This document shows, in pieces, positions 1 through 7,043 of a stretch of DNA of 9,919 nt. This DNA is from an uncultured bacterium. Lineage in GTDB: Bacteria > Patescibacteriota > Microgenomatia > UBA1406 > GWC2-37-13. The stretch spans positions 1 to 9,919 of the forward strand of contig CALESU010000130.1 of the NCBI GenBank assembly GCA_937914905.1, read 5' to 3'. A program made the translations under genes and the position numbers. The notes under the pieces are model-generated. The model had not been told where the DNA came from and did no database searches. It saw nothing but the letters and a program-made list of their open reading frames with translations. Each line of letters opens with the position of its first letter. Within the stretch, counting starts at the first letter, position 1.

Positions 1-700
1 TTATCATTCCTCTCTTGATGAGGTCTTGAGTAAAAGCATCGACAAATGGCCCGCCCAGTTTATTTGTAAGCTCAGGTGATGATAGGATTCCCTGGAGCAT
101 TTGAACTCGAGCTTTTAATCCGTTATGAAGCCCAAAGCCAGGCATATGGAGAACGAGTTGTGCTTGTGCAGGATTAAGCCCACACAATCGCAACCAGAGT
201 TCCATGAAAGAATTGTCTGCACCAAACGGCTCTCCAAAAGCTCTCAACGTGGATTGCGCTCCCATTGAATGTGCTTCAACGACAACAGAGTCCATGCCAC
301 CTGGAAGTCGATCAAGTGCATTGAAGAGTATATATTGAAGTGCTTCGAATTGATGTGTTACTTCATAACGCCCCTTACCTTTATCAGCCTTCACTTGATC
401 AAGGGTTTGCCCTGGCCATGCAAATGTGAGCGCCCCAAAAGGATGTCCTAAATAAAGCTGTTTGAGCATGAGGATATACTCGTCCCAGTAGGAGCGAGGA
501 TTTTTCTTATTGTCACGATAATCGGGGGAATGAAAGCCGGGAGCCAAGACATGAAAAGGATATGTTTGACCTCTCTGAGGGAGGTCATTGGGAAAATGAT
601 AGGTGAGAACAACTTGCCCGCTTGGCGTCTCCAAGATTCGAGTCTCTTTATTTACGCTTAGTTCGGCGCCATTTCGTGTTGGGAATTCAGCCTGAGGCAT
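1..700 (-). CDS. alpha/beta hydrolase-like protein, 3' end beyond window
   Basis: The minus strand is open from an ATG at 700 to the window edge, giving 233 residues with no stop, so the C-terminus is missing. An in-frame TAA lies just upstream of the ATG, and no Shine-Dalgarno sequence is visible. The segment FHVLAPGFH (about residues 49-57) looks like the strand and oxyanion-loop region of an alpha/beta hydrolase. VVVEAHSMGA (139-148) looks like the nucleophile elbow, with Ser145 as the putative nucleophile. The usual GxSxG there reads AHSMG, with Ala in place of the first Gly. The catalytic Asp and His would lie in the missing part. There is no signal peptide or membrane segment, so the protein is probably cytoplasmic. 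The substrate cannot be told; a lipase, esterase or a non-catalytic relative are all possible. The gene diverges from the PH-domain gene at 767. The fold call is fairly good; the specific function is unknown. Confidence 0.6.
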   Translation of the reverse strand, partial: MPQAEFPTRNGAELSVNKETRILETPSGQVVLTYHFPNDLPQRGQTYPFHVLAPGFHSPDYRDNKKNPRSYWDEYILMLKQLYLGHPFGALTFAWPGQTLDQVKADKGKGRYEVTHQFEALQYILFNALDRLPGGMDSVVVEAHSMGAQSTLRAFGEPFGADNSFMELWLRLCGLNPAQAQLVLHMPGFGLHNGLKARVQMLQGILSSPELTNKLGGPFVDAFTQDLIKRGMI

Positions 701-748
701 ACGTAAGGGCGAATGTAATGCTGTATTTTATCCCCTCACCCGGATATT

Positions 749-757
749 TGCTATAAT
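749..757 (+). promoter_or_regulatory. extended -10 promoter (TGCTATAAT) for the PH-domain block
   Basis: A perfect extended -10 element, TGC followed by TATAAT at 752-757, ends 9 nt before the ATG at 767. No good -35 is seen at the usual distance (729-734 reads tatccc), which fits an extended -10 promoter. Transcription would start at about 763-767, so the mRNA would be leaderless or nearly so. The 66-bp gap 701-766 must also serve the divergent hydrolase gene. On the minus strand the only candidates are weak: TAAAAT at 725-730 and TACATT at 712-717. Confidence 0.7.
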
Positions 758-766
758 GAAGATGTA

Positions 767-1345
767 ATGCCACTTATACCCTCGCCATCACATAATGCTT
801 CGCATTCACTCTTGGTGCGCCCGGATGTTCGTTTTGCGACTCAGCACAAAGAGGAACACGTCATATTAGTGGTTCGTAAATATCCCCTTACCCAGTTCTC
901 GTGGATTACGAATGCCGTGTTATTTTTAGTCCTTCTGTTGGTATTTAATTTAGTAGTGTCCGGTTTTCTTGCGCCTGGGCAGGTGATTCTCATCAACGTG
1001 TTCGGGCTTTTTTTTACGTTCAATTATGTTTGGGTAAATTATCTGCTTTGGTACTTTACCGTAGGAATAGTCACGGATAAACGCATTATTGATTTAGATT
1101 TCTACAATATTTTGTACAAGGAGTTTGCAGCAACCAGTATTGGTCAGGTTAGTGAGATCTCTATGCAAGTAGGCGGATTTATTGGCTCCATTTTTAATTA
1201 CGGCAATGTGTATATTAAAACGGAAGGATTTGCACAAAATATTGAGTTTGACGCAGTAGCAAACCCTTCTGAAGTCGTTAAAATTATCAATAACCTCATG
1301 CCCCAAGGGCGTCCAGGTAGACCAGCTCAACCACCTAGTCCTTAA
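767..1345 (+). CDS. bacterial PH-domain (bPH2/YdbS-like) membrane protein
   Basis: The product is 192 residues. A polar N-terminus (1-45) leads to two hydrophobic helices at about 46-68 and 72-96. A bacterial pleckstrin-homology-like domain follows at about 97-178, recognised from TVGIVTDKRIIDLD, then the IGQVSEISMQ strand, the GSIFNYGNVYIKT turn and the closing helix SEVVKIINNLM. The tail after 178 is Pro-rich. Such two-helix PH proteins are usually inner-membrane proteins of unknown biochemical role, with the PH domain on the cytoplasmic side. The ATG is chosen because a strong -10 box lies 9 nt upstream. The next gene starts 4 nt after the stop, so this is the first gene of a tight three-gene unit. 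The family call is fairly sure; the function is unknown. Confidence 0.75.
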   Translation: MPLIPSPSHNASHSLLVRPDVRFATQHKEEHVILVVRKYPLTQFSWITNAVLFLVLLLVFNLVVSGFLAPGQVILINVFGLFFTFNYVWVNYLLWYFTVGIVTDKRIIDLDFYNILYKEFAATSIGQVSEISMQVGGFIGSIFNYGNVYIKTEGFAQNIEFDAVANPSEVVKIINNLMPQGRPGRPAQPPSP

Positions 1346-1349
1346 TTAT

Positions 1350-1592
1350 ATGGAAAGTATTCTTTCTCAATTTGTTGATTTTTCGGATGATCAATTTTTT
1401 GTCCTCTTTTTTAAATCATTCGCGGTTCTATTTTCCGTATCATTTCTCGTGTATTCCCTTGTTATCGTAAGACAAACACAAATAATGAACAATACGTTGA
1501 CAACGAAACTGTCTCCCTTTTTATATGCAGTTTCACTTATCCAGGTAGTTCTCGCTTTATTACTTATTGTGTTTTCTTTGGTATTGATTTAA
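1350..1592 (+). CDS. small two-helix membrane protein, unknown function
   Basis: The product is 80 residues. After a short N-terminus with acidic residues, two long hydrophobic segments lie at about 17-40 and 55-80. They are separated by a short polar loop containing Arg41, Gln and Lys residues, which should be cytoplasmic by the positive-inside rule. No motif was recognised. The gene sits 4 nt after the PH-domain gene and 9 nt before the PP2C-like gene, so it is almost certainly co-transcribed and may form a membrane complex with them. It is accepted as real because of this tight packing on the same strand and the coherent membrane topology. Confidence 0.6.
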   Translation: MESILSQFVDFSDDQFFVLFFKSFAVLFSVSFLVYSLVIVRQTQIMNNTLTTKLSPFLYAVSLIQVVLALLLIVFSLVLI

Positions 1593-1601
1593 GAATTAAG
1601 T

Positions 1602-3398
1602 ATGCACATTCGTCCTGAAGGATATGTTGGCAAACAGCTGGCAGAAGGATTGAGTAGCTATTTTGTCGCGCTTCCTTATGTGGGTATTGTTTCTATCGAA
1701 GAAGGATTTGATCAAGACCGAGGGAAACAGCTCTTGGAAGAGTTGAAGGAAGGTCTTATGAGCGAAGAAGTTTCAACACTTGCTGACTTTGACTCAGTTG
1801 TTGGAGCTTTGATCCTTAAGTTGAACTTTCCCCTCCATGTTTCGCTTGCTATTGGAATGGAGTACAAAGGGACGCTCTATGTCAAAACGATGGGGACGGG
1901 AAGGATTTATTTTCGTCGAAAAAATCACTGCAAACTTCTTATATCAGGAGACACGGTTGCCTCCGGCTTTCTGAAAGAAGGCGATATGGCAATTTATACG
2001 ACAGATCATATGCGGACCGTGATCGGTTCTGACGAAGATCTCGGAGCATTCGTGGGAGAGCTATCTCCTGCAGAAACGATTGAGAAAATTCACCGGGAAG
2101 AGTATGGAGAAGAAGAACAAGGTTTTGTAGCGCAATTTGTTAAGTATGAAGCGGAACTCCCCAACACAAATAGTGTCCCAAATGAAGAAATCCCACCGGT
2201 TATTCCCGTGAGTGAAACTCAACCAGAAGAACCGATAGTCACAGCTCCCATTCAAGAAGAGCAATTTGAAGAAGAGCCAACTCCCGGTATGCGAATTCGA
2301 GCAGTTATCAGAAACAAGTTTTTTATTCTCGGAGTAATTCTTGTTTTGGGAGGACTTCTGTTGTGGAGCGTGGTATTTGGCTACCAAAGAAGGCAGGCTG
2401 CTGAGTTTGAGAAAAAAAGAGAAGCTACTCGCTCTGAAATTACCAAACTTCTTGCCGACGCAGAAGAAAATGCATACCTCGATATGGATTCCTCGCTAGC
2501 TCTTATTGCGCAAGCAAAACAAACAGTAGAGTCAGTGAAAAAAGAAACACAATCGCAGAATTCATCTGATTTTGCTCAATTGGAAGAGCAAATCAGCAAA
2601 ACAGAAGCATCGATCTTAAAACGGGAAGAAAAATCATACGATGAATTTTTCGACTTCAATTTGAGCAATGCACAAGCACAAGGAGATGCAATTTTCGTAG
2701 AGGATTCTCTTCTTGCCGTGCTTGATTCAAAAGCAAAAAAAGTATACGTACTCAATTTAGTATCGAAAAATGTCAAGCAGTACACTCATCCCGATCTTGC
2801 CAAAGCAACTCTCATAGGGTTGTATCGGGAAGAAGTGTACTTTTTTAATCCCACAAAAGGAATTTCAAAGTTTACTGCAACAAACAAACTATCTTCTGAA
2901 GTAGCATTTGATTCCGAATGGGGAACGATTGCAGATATGCGCATTTTCAATGGAAACATTTATCTGCTTGATACAGAGAACGATGAAATTTACAAATTTC
3001 TCGTTACTGCAAGTGGGTATTCGTCAAAAACGTCCTACTTCAAAAGTGGCCAGGCAACGAACTTATCCTCAGCTTCTCAAATTATGATTGATGGAGCAAT
3101 TTATATTTTATTTCCCGAACAAATACTCAAATATCTCAGTGGCGCAAAAGAGAGTTTCAAACCTCAATTCCCCAGCTCAGGCGCAAAACTCGATCATTTT
3201 TATGTGGGTGTTGAAGAAGATGATCGGGCGTATGTCCTTGATAAAACAAACTCCTCCGTATACGTTCTTTCAAAAGATGGAGTGTATGATCAGCAAATTC
3301 AATCCAGTATTTTTAAAGAATGTACAGGCATATATGCCTTTAATGACGCGATACATGTTTTCTCCAAGGGAAAAGTCTACACAGTCCAGACAGAATAA
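1602..3398 (+). CDS. PP2C-like domain, transmembrane, coiled-coil and propeller-like protein
   Basis: The product is 598 residues. Residues about 1-165 resemble a PP2C/PPM phosphatase fold: GTLYVKTMGTGRIYFRRK (90-107) matches the strand pair around the family's 'GDSR' region, and ASGFLKEGDMAIYTTD (120-135) matches 'L..GD.lll.TDG'. The N-terminal metal-binding motif is not visible, and TTDHM replaces TDG, so catalysis is doubtful. An acidic Pro-rich linker (about 166-228) follows, then one transmembrane helix (about 237-261) and a Lys/Glu-rich helical, probably coiled-coil stretch (262-345). The C-terminus (about 346-598) has recurring short strands with YVLD/YLLD-type motifs (LAVLDSKAKKVYVL, IYLLDTENDEIYKF, AYVLDKTNSSVYVL), suggesting a beta-propeller, probably outside the cell. 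The layout suggests a sensor linking an outside domain to an inside pseudophosphatase. That role is inferred. Confidence 0.65.
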   Translation: MHIRPEGYVGKQLAEGLSSYFVALPYVGIVSIEEGFDQDRGKQLLEELKEGLMSEEVSTLADFDSVVGALILKLNFPLHVSLAIGMEYKGTLYVKTMGTGRIYFRRKNHCKLLISGDTVASGFLKEGDMAIYTTDHMRTVIGSDEDLGAFVGELSPAETIEKIHREEYGEEEQGFVAQFVKYEAELPNTNSVPNEEIPPVIPVSETQPEEPIVTAPIQEEQFEEEPTPGMRIRAVIRNKFFILGVILVLGGLLLWSVVFGYQRRQAAEFEKKREATRSEITKLLADAEENAYLDMDSSLALIAQAKQTVESVKKETQSQNSSDFAQLEEQISKTEASILKREEKSYDEFFDFNLSNAQAQGDAIFVEDSLLAVLDSKAKKVYVLNLVSKNVKQYTHPDLAKATLIGLYREEVYFFNPTKGISKFTATNKLSSEVAFDSEWGTIADMRIFNGNIYLLDTENDEIYKFLVTASGYSSKTSYFKSGQATNLSSASQIMIDGAIYILFPEQILKYLSGAKESFKPQFPSSGAKLDHFYVGVEEDDRAYVLDKTNSSVYVLSKDGVYDQQIQSSIFKECTGIYAFNDAIHVFSKGKVYTVQTE

Positions 3399-3404
3399 GT
3401 TGAG

Positions 3405-3410
3405 TATAAT
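3405..3410 (+). promoter_or_regulatory. -10 box (TATAAT) of the sigma-factor block
   Basis: A consensus TATAAT lies in the 21-bp gap after the PP2C-like gene (stop at 3396-3398), exactly 9 nt before the ATG at 3420. No recognisable -35 is present; 3382-3387 reads cagtcc. The spacing matches the promoter before 767 and implies a leaderless or near-leaderless transcript. If the sigma factor reads this box, the block could be autoregulated, but a plain TATAAT is more typical of the housekeeping sigma factor. Confidence 0.6.
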
Positions 3411-3419
3411 ACGTACAGT

Positions 3420-3974
3420 ATGAAATCAATTCCAGACGATCGTACGCTCGTTTCACAGTTAATACAAAAAGATACACAGGCTTTGTATTGGGTTTATAAA
3501 ACGTATCAAAAAGATCTACGACATTTTGTGTCCTCTCGACTATCTGAAAAACAACAAGTTGATGAGATTGTTCAGGATATTTTTATTCAATTTTTGGAAG
3601 GTCTTCGTGATTTTCGATTCCAATGCTCTGTTAAAACATTCCTCTTCACCCTTGCACGAAACAAAATAATCGACAGTATTCGTAAAAAAAAGATGGCTCA
3701 TATCGTATTTTCAAAATTGCCCGATTTTGTCGTGGATAGTCTTGGTACCGTGACTCTTGATCAAGATTGGGAGCAGAGAGATTTGGAAGAAAAATTGGCA
3801 CGAACTTTCGCACTCCTTCCGCATGATTATCGATTTGTATTACGACTAAAGTATATGGAGCAGAAGTCAGTGCAAGAAATTGCTGCACAGTTGGTTCGAT
3901 CTTTCAAATCAACAGAAAGCATGCTGTTTCGCGCACGGAAAGCATTTATGACTGCTTTTGCCCAATTATCCTAA
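3420..3974 (+). CDS. ECF-like sigma-70 family RNA polymerase sigma factor
   Basis: The product is 184 residues, the usual size for an extracytoplasmic-function sigma factor. Region 2 spans about 22-92: DEIVQDIFIQFLEGL (48-62) corresponds to the core-binding and -10 recognition helix, followed by VKTFLFTLARNKIIDSIRKK (71-90). Region 4 spans about 127-178: LPHDYRFVLRLKYMEQKSVQEIA and the helix-turn-helix ending in STESMLFRARKAF. There is no sigma region 1.1 or 3. It should direct RNA polymerase to a small regulon, with targets unknown. The ATG lies 9 nt after a TATAAT box. The next gene, 9 nt downstream, encodes a small single-pass membrane protein in the position often held by an anti-sigma factor. 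The family call is firm; the stimulus is unknown. Confidence 0.88.
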   Translation: MKSIPDDRTLVSQLIQKDTQALYWVYKTYQKDLRHFVSSRLSEKQQVDEIVQDIFIQFLEGLRDFRFQCSVKTFLFTLARNKIIDSIRKKKMAHIVFSKLPDFVVDSLGTVTLDQDWEQRDLEEKLARTFALLPHDYRFVLRLKYMEQKSVQEIAAQLVRSFKSTESMLFRARKAFMTAFAQLS

Positions 3975-3983
3975 CGATTCATC

Positions 3984-4226
3984 ATGCGCCAAAACCAATC
4001 ACTGCCGGAAGAACTGTTAAGACAATTTAATCGCATTTATACCATTCCTCCGAACGATCTTCACGTATCATTTCTTACCGGATGGTACAAGAGACTCACG
4101 AGCCCTCTCAAAGGAATTCCCCTAATCTACATCATTCCCTTATCTCTTTTTATGGTTGGTGCACTCTATTGGGTTCTTCGAGGAGGAGTTATCCGATTGA
4201 CAACACTACTTCAATATGGGTTTTAG
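3984..4226 (+). CDS. small single-pass membrane protein, possible anti-sigma factor
   Basis: The product is 80 residues: a soluble N-terminal part of about 44 residues with a short amphipathic helix (LPEELLRQFNRIY, 7-19), one transmembrane helix (about 45-65) and a short C-terminal tail. No known anti-sigma domain such as a zinc-binding HxxxCxxC motif is present; the protein has no Cys. The anti-sigma idea therefore rests only on position and topology, since it directly follows an ECF-like sigma gene with a 9-nt gap. The gene overlaps the next one by 11 nt, which suggests coupled translation. It could equally be a helper of the Yip1-like protein downstream. Confidence 0.55.
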   Translation: MRQNQSLPEELLRQFNRIYTIPPNDLHVSFLTGWYKRLTSPLKGIPLIYIIPLSLFMVGALYWVLRGGVIRLTTLLQYGF

Positions 4227-4833
4227 TCAGATCTTGGCACGAGTACTTTCGTCACTCTTGATAGTACTAAAACGTTCTCTCATGCTCTTAGTTTCTCCCT
4301 ATAGAACCATGCGAGCAATCAGTGAAGATACGGATCTACTCCAACCACTCATTATTAGTATTGGCATAGGAATTTATTTTTTCTTTGCAGATTCGATCCG
4401 TGGATACACATATCAACCGTTCGTATTATTCAGTTTGGCGATCATGCAGTTTGTAGGAACTTCGCTATTCTTTTTCATTCTTCAGCGTCTGTACGCCCCC
4501 CACACCAAAACTCGTTTGTCATCCTATTTCATTTTATTCGGTTATGCACTCATTCCCACACTTCTATGGTTTTTAGTCAATTCAGTATTGTTTGCCCTTA
4601 TCCCTCCTCCTCGCACACCATCTCTTAGTGGGAAAGGTTTCAGCATGGTATATCTCAGTTTCACCGTTGCAGTATTTTTATGGAAATTGATGGTTATGTA
4701 TTTGGCAATTCGGTTTGCGACACGGTTTCAATTTTTCCGCATAATGTACTCAACATTGCTCTATCTCGTATTAGTAATACCTTATTCGTACCTTATGTAT
4801 CTCTTTGGTTTTTTCCGCATCCCTTTTTTATAA
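4216..4833 (+). CDS. Yip1-like polytopic membrane protein
   Basis: The product is 205 residues with about five hydrophobic helices, near 43-58, 68-90, 103-128, 147-166 and 178-200. The N-terminal segment VSPYRTMRAISEDTDLLQPL (26-45) fits the Yip1 pattern, a Pro-containing motif followed by an 'F/M-x-x-I' helix and the first membrane segment. Bacterial Yip1 proteins are integral membrane proteins of poorly known function. The ATG at 4216 is the earliest possible start, because an in-frame TGA lies at 4198-4200. It overlaps the end of the preceding gene by 11 nt. Placement in the sigma block suggests a membrane stress or envelope role, which is inferred. The 3' end contains a promoter-like box for the mevalonate operon. 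Confidence 0.65.
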   Translation: MGFSQILARVLSSLLIVLKRSLMLLVSPYRTMRAISEDTDLLQPLIISIGIGIYFFFADSIRGYTYQPFVLFSLAIMQFVGTSLFFFILQRLYAPHTKTRLSSYFILFGYALIPTLLWFLVNSVLFALIPPPRTPSLSGKGFSMVYLSFTVAVFLWKLMVMYLAIRFATRFQFFRIMYSTLLYLVLVIPYSYLMYLFGFFRIPFL

Positions 4834-4834
4834 A
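4805..4834 (+). promoter_or_regulatory. candidate promoter of the mevalonate operon (TTGGTT-18-TATAAA)
   Basis: TATAAA at 4829-4834 ends exactly 9 nt before the ATG at 4844, the same spacing as the boxes before 767 and 3420. TTGGTT at 4805-4810 is a partial -35 (3 of 6 match TTGACA) with an 18-nt spacer. The element lies inside the end of the Yip1-like gene and includes part of its stop codon. The run is AT-rich, so chance is possible and read-through from the upstream block is an alternative. Confidence 0.45.
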
Positions 4835-4843
4835 TTTCCTCGA

Positions 4844-5998
4844 ATGATACTGAATATGACTTACGACTATATGCGTATGAATCAAAGAGCGTGTACTTCA
4901 ACCCCTGAACGCAGAGCACTCATTGAGAAAAGCATGTCTGTTCAGCTTGATCTGGTAGGAAAAGCTCATGTGAACAAGGAAGAAGATATTCACTGTGAAA
5001 ATCTGATTGGTGCAGTTTCGATTCCTCTTGGAGTTGCGGGTCCACTCCGTATCAAAGGTGAATTTGTACAAAAGGAAGTCATGATCCCTCTTGCCACAAC
5101 AGAAGGAGCTTTGGTTGCTTCCGTGAGCCGGGGTGCAAAGGTGATCTCACAAGCGGGAGGAGCGATTACCTTGATTCAATCTGTTGGAGCAACCCGAGGA
5201 CCTGTTTTTGAGACGGGAGGAATACGAGAGAGCAATGCCCTGATTTCGTGGGTTCATGCTCATAATGATGAAATACGAAAAGAGGCGGAACACACTTCTT
5301 CCCATTTGAAACTGTTGGGAGTAGAGGCAACAATGCAAGGAAAATATGTCTATTTTCGAATAAGGTTCGATACAGATCAAGCAATGGGAATGAATATGGT
5401 AACGATAGCAACAGATGCTATCTCAGCATATATCGAGACACAAACCAATGCCCATTGTGTTGCTGTTGCGGGCAATTATGATATTGATAAAAAACCTTCG
5501 TGGATCAATATGATCCAAGGAAGAGGGATGAAGTGTTTTGCAGAAGTGCATATTCCTGCCGCTCTCGTCAATGAGCATTTCAAAGTCACCGTTTCAGACC
5601 TGGTTCACACCACATTTGTCAAATGTTGGGGAGGCTCTGCTCTTTCCGGATCTATGGGATTTAATGCACATTTTGCCAATATAGTAGCTGCCCTTTTTCT
5701 TGCAACAGGACAAGATGCTGCACATGTCGTGGAAGGCGCATTGGGGACCACTCTTGCAGAGATTGACGTAAACGGGGATTTATATTTTGCCGTATCTATG
5801 CCAGATGTCATGTTAGGGGTCGTGGGCGGGGGAACACAGTTGGGAACACAGCAGGAAGCACTCAACATAATAGGAGTTACCCAAAAAGAGGAGTTGGCAG
5901 AAGTGTTAGCCGGAGCAGTTCTTGCAGGAGAATTGTCACTTCTTGCCTCCATCACAGAACACACGCTCGGAGCATCCCATAAACGGTTAGGGAGATAA
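4844..5998 (+). CDS. hmgA: class I (archaeal-type) HMG-CoA reductase
   Basis: The enzyme reduces HMG-CoA to mevalonate with two reduced nicotinamide cofactors, the committed step of the mevalonate pathway. Numbering is from the ATG at 4844 (384 residues), chosen for the -10 box 9 nt upstream. ATG 4856 is an alternative, and the frame stays open back to 4805. ENLIGAVSIPLGVAGPL (52-68) and ATTEGALVASVSRGAK (84-99) are hallmark substrate motifs. The four catalytic residues are present: Glu87 (TTEG), Lys216 (DKKP), Asp291 (GQDAAH) and His379 (SHKRLGR). The cofactor loop GVVGGGT (325-331) is intact. The class I motif DAMGMN reads QAMGMN (179-184), and GRGK reads GRGM (226-229). There are no membrane helices, unlike eukaryotic enzymes, so the protein is cytoplasmic. 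It is the first gene of the operon; HMG-CoA synthase starts 8 nt after its stop. Confidence 0.93.
   Translation: MILNMTYDYMRMNQRACTSTPERRALIEKSMSVQLDLVGKAHVNKEEDIHCENLIGAVSIPLGVAGPLRIKGEFVQKEVMIPLATTEGALVASVSRGAKVISQAGGAITLIQSVGATRGPVFETGGIRESNALISWVHAHNDEIRKEAEHTSSHLKLLGVEATMQGKYVYFRIRFDTDQAMGMNMVTIATDAISAYIETQTNAHCVAVAGNYDIDKKPSWINMIQGRGMKCFAEVHIPAALVNEHFKVTVSDLVHTTFVKCWGGSALSGSMGFNAHFANIVAALFLATGQDAAHVVEGALGTTLAEIDVNGDLYFAVSMPDVMLGVVGGGTQLGTQQEALNIIGVTQKEELAEVLAGAVLAGELSLLASITEHTLGASHKRLGR
5990..5994 (+). promoter_or_regulatory. possible Shine-Dalgarno (GGGAG) for HMG-CoA synthase
   Basis: GGGAG lies within the last codons of the reductase gene, 12 nt before the ATG at 6007. The spacing is longer than ideal, so this is a weak call. 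It contrasts with the first genes of the plus-strand blocks, which have no ribosome-binding site. Confidence 0.35.
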
Positions 5999-6006
5999 AT
6001 ACATAT

Positions 6007-7029
6007 ATGATAGGAATAGTTGATTACGGATTTTACATCCCAAAACAGAGGATAAAAGTTGAGGATATTGCATCCCAGTGGGATAAGTGTGGGGATAAAG
6101 TGGAAAAATCACTTCGCATGTATGAAAAAGCTGTCGCAGGGAGGGATGAAGATATGGTGACGATGGCATTCGAAGCTTCCGAAATGGCATTTCAGACAGA
6201 TCCTTTACTCAAAAAGAATATCGGCGCAGTATTTATCGGCTCAGAAACATTTCCCTATGCGGTGAAGCCCGTTTCAACCTCACTGGCAGGTTGGTTAAAC
6301 ATACCTTCATCTATCCTCGCGTATGACACGCAATTTGCCTGTAAGGCTGCAACGAGTGCTCTGATTTCTGCCTATGCACTTGTCAAATCGGGCGATATAT
6401 CAAATGCACTCGTTTGTGCCTCTGACAAAGCAAACGCACGACCCAACGACACGCTTGAGTATTCGGCAGGATCTGGGGCAAATGCGTGGATTTTAGGAAA
6501 AGAAGAGGTCTTGCTTGAAATTATCGACTGGAGTTCATATGCCACAGATACACCTGACTTTTGGAGGCGCGCAGGAGCCGCGTACCCTTCTCACGCAGGG
6601 AGATTTACCGGCTCTCCTTCCTACTTTCATCATATACAGGAAGCCTCTCAAAACTTACTCGCCAAACAGTCTATAACTCCAGACAAGATTACCTATGCGG
6701 TGTTCCACATGCCCAATGGTAGTTTTCCTCTCAAAATAGGACAGAAGCTTGGCTTTACAAAAGACCAGATGAAACACTCATACATCGTTCCGTATTTGGG
6801 CAATTCGTATTCAGCATCTGCTCTCATGGGGCTAGTTGCGACTCTCGAGCATGCACATCCGGGAGACACCATTTTCTTTGCTTCATACGGATCAGGGGCT
6901 GGATCAGATGCTTTACTATTCAAAGTCACTGAAGAAATAGTACACAAAAGAAAACAATTCAAGTCACGCATTGATCAAAAAAAATACATTACGTACTCAA
7001 CATACATGAAGTCGATGGGGATTATTTAG
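6007..7029 (+). CDS. archaeal-type hydroxymethylglutaryl-CoA synthase
   Basis: The enzyme condenses acetyl-CoA with acetoacetyl-CoA to give HMG-CoA. The product has 340 residues, close to archaeal HMG-CoA synthases (about 350) and shorter than most bacterial or eukaryotic ones. The thiolase-fold catalytic triad is visible: Glu80 in IGSETF, Cys112 in FACKAATS and His234 in VFHMPNG. Further family motifs are AVAGRDEDMVTMA (42-54), the DFWRRAG stretch (184-190), YLGNSY (263-268) and YGSGAGSDAL (294-303). The protein is soluble. In archaea this enzyme forms a complex with thiolase and a DUF35 protein that passes acetoacetyl-CoA between active sites, and all three genes follow in that order here. 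The thiolase ATG begins 14 nt after this stop. The call is firm. Confidence 0.93.
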   Translation: MIGIVDYGFYIPKQRIKVEDIASQWDKCGDKVEKSLRMYEKAVAGRDEDMVTMAFEASEMAFQTDPLLKKNIGAVFIGSETFPYAVKPVSTSLAGWLNIPSSILAYDTQFACKAATSALISAYALVKSGDISNALVCASDKANARPNDTLEYSAGSGANAWILGKEEVLLEIIDWSSYATDTPDFWRRAGAAYPSHAGRFTGSPSYFHHIQEASQNLLAKQSITPDKITYAVFHMPNGSFPLKIGQKLGFTKDQMKHSYIVPYLGNSYSASALMGLVATLEHAHPGDTIFFASYGSGAGSDALLFKVTEEIVHKRKQFKSRIDQKKYITYSTYMKSMGII

Positions 7030-7031
7030 TC

Positions 7032-7035
7032 AGGA
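7032..7035 (+). promoter_or_regulatory. Shine-Dalgarno (AGGA) for the thiolase gene
   Basis: AGGA lies 8 nt before the ATG at 7044, in the 14-nt gap after the HMG-CoA synthase stop. The spacing is normal, and this site supports the chosen thiolase start. Confidence 0.5.
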
Positions 7036-7043
7036 TTTGATAT

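Noticed and set aside
269..451. A 60-codon plus-strand reading frame
   Set aside because: It lies antisense inside the hydrolase-like gene, has no recognisable protein features and no promoter or ribosome-binding site.
3088..3423. A 111-codon plus-strand frame overlapping the end of the PP2C-like gene
   Set aside because: It is out of frame with the propeller-like region, whose own frame is continuous and has recurring YVLD-type motifs. The composition looks like a shadow frame.
4181..4188. AGGAGGAG as a ribosome-binding site for the Yip1-like gene
   Set aside because: It lies 27 nt before the ATG, and an in-frame TGA at 4198-4200 rules out any earlier start, so the spacing is too long.
4805..4843. 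Longer N-terminus for HMG-CoA reductase from the ATG at 4805
   Set aside because: It would overlap the Yip1-like gene by 29 nt and adds 13 residues with no family match. The -10 box at 4829-4834 would lie inside the coding region.
5605..5964. A 119-codon minus-strand frame inside HMG-CoA reductase
   Set aside because: It is antisense to strongly conserved catalytic motifs and has a low-complexity Ser/Ala/Pro composition typical of a shadow frame.
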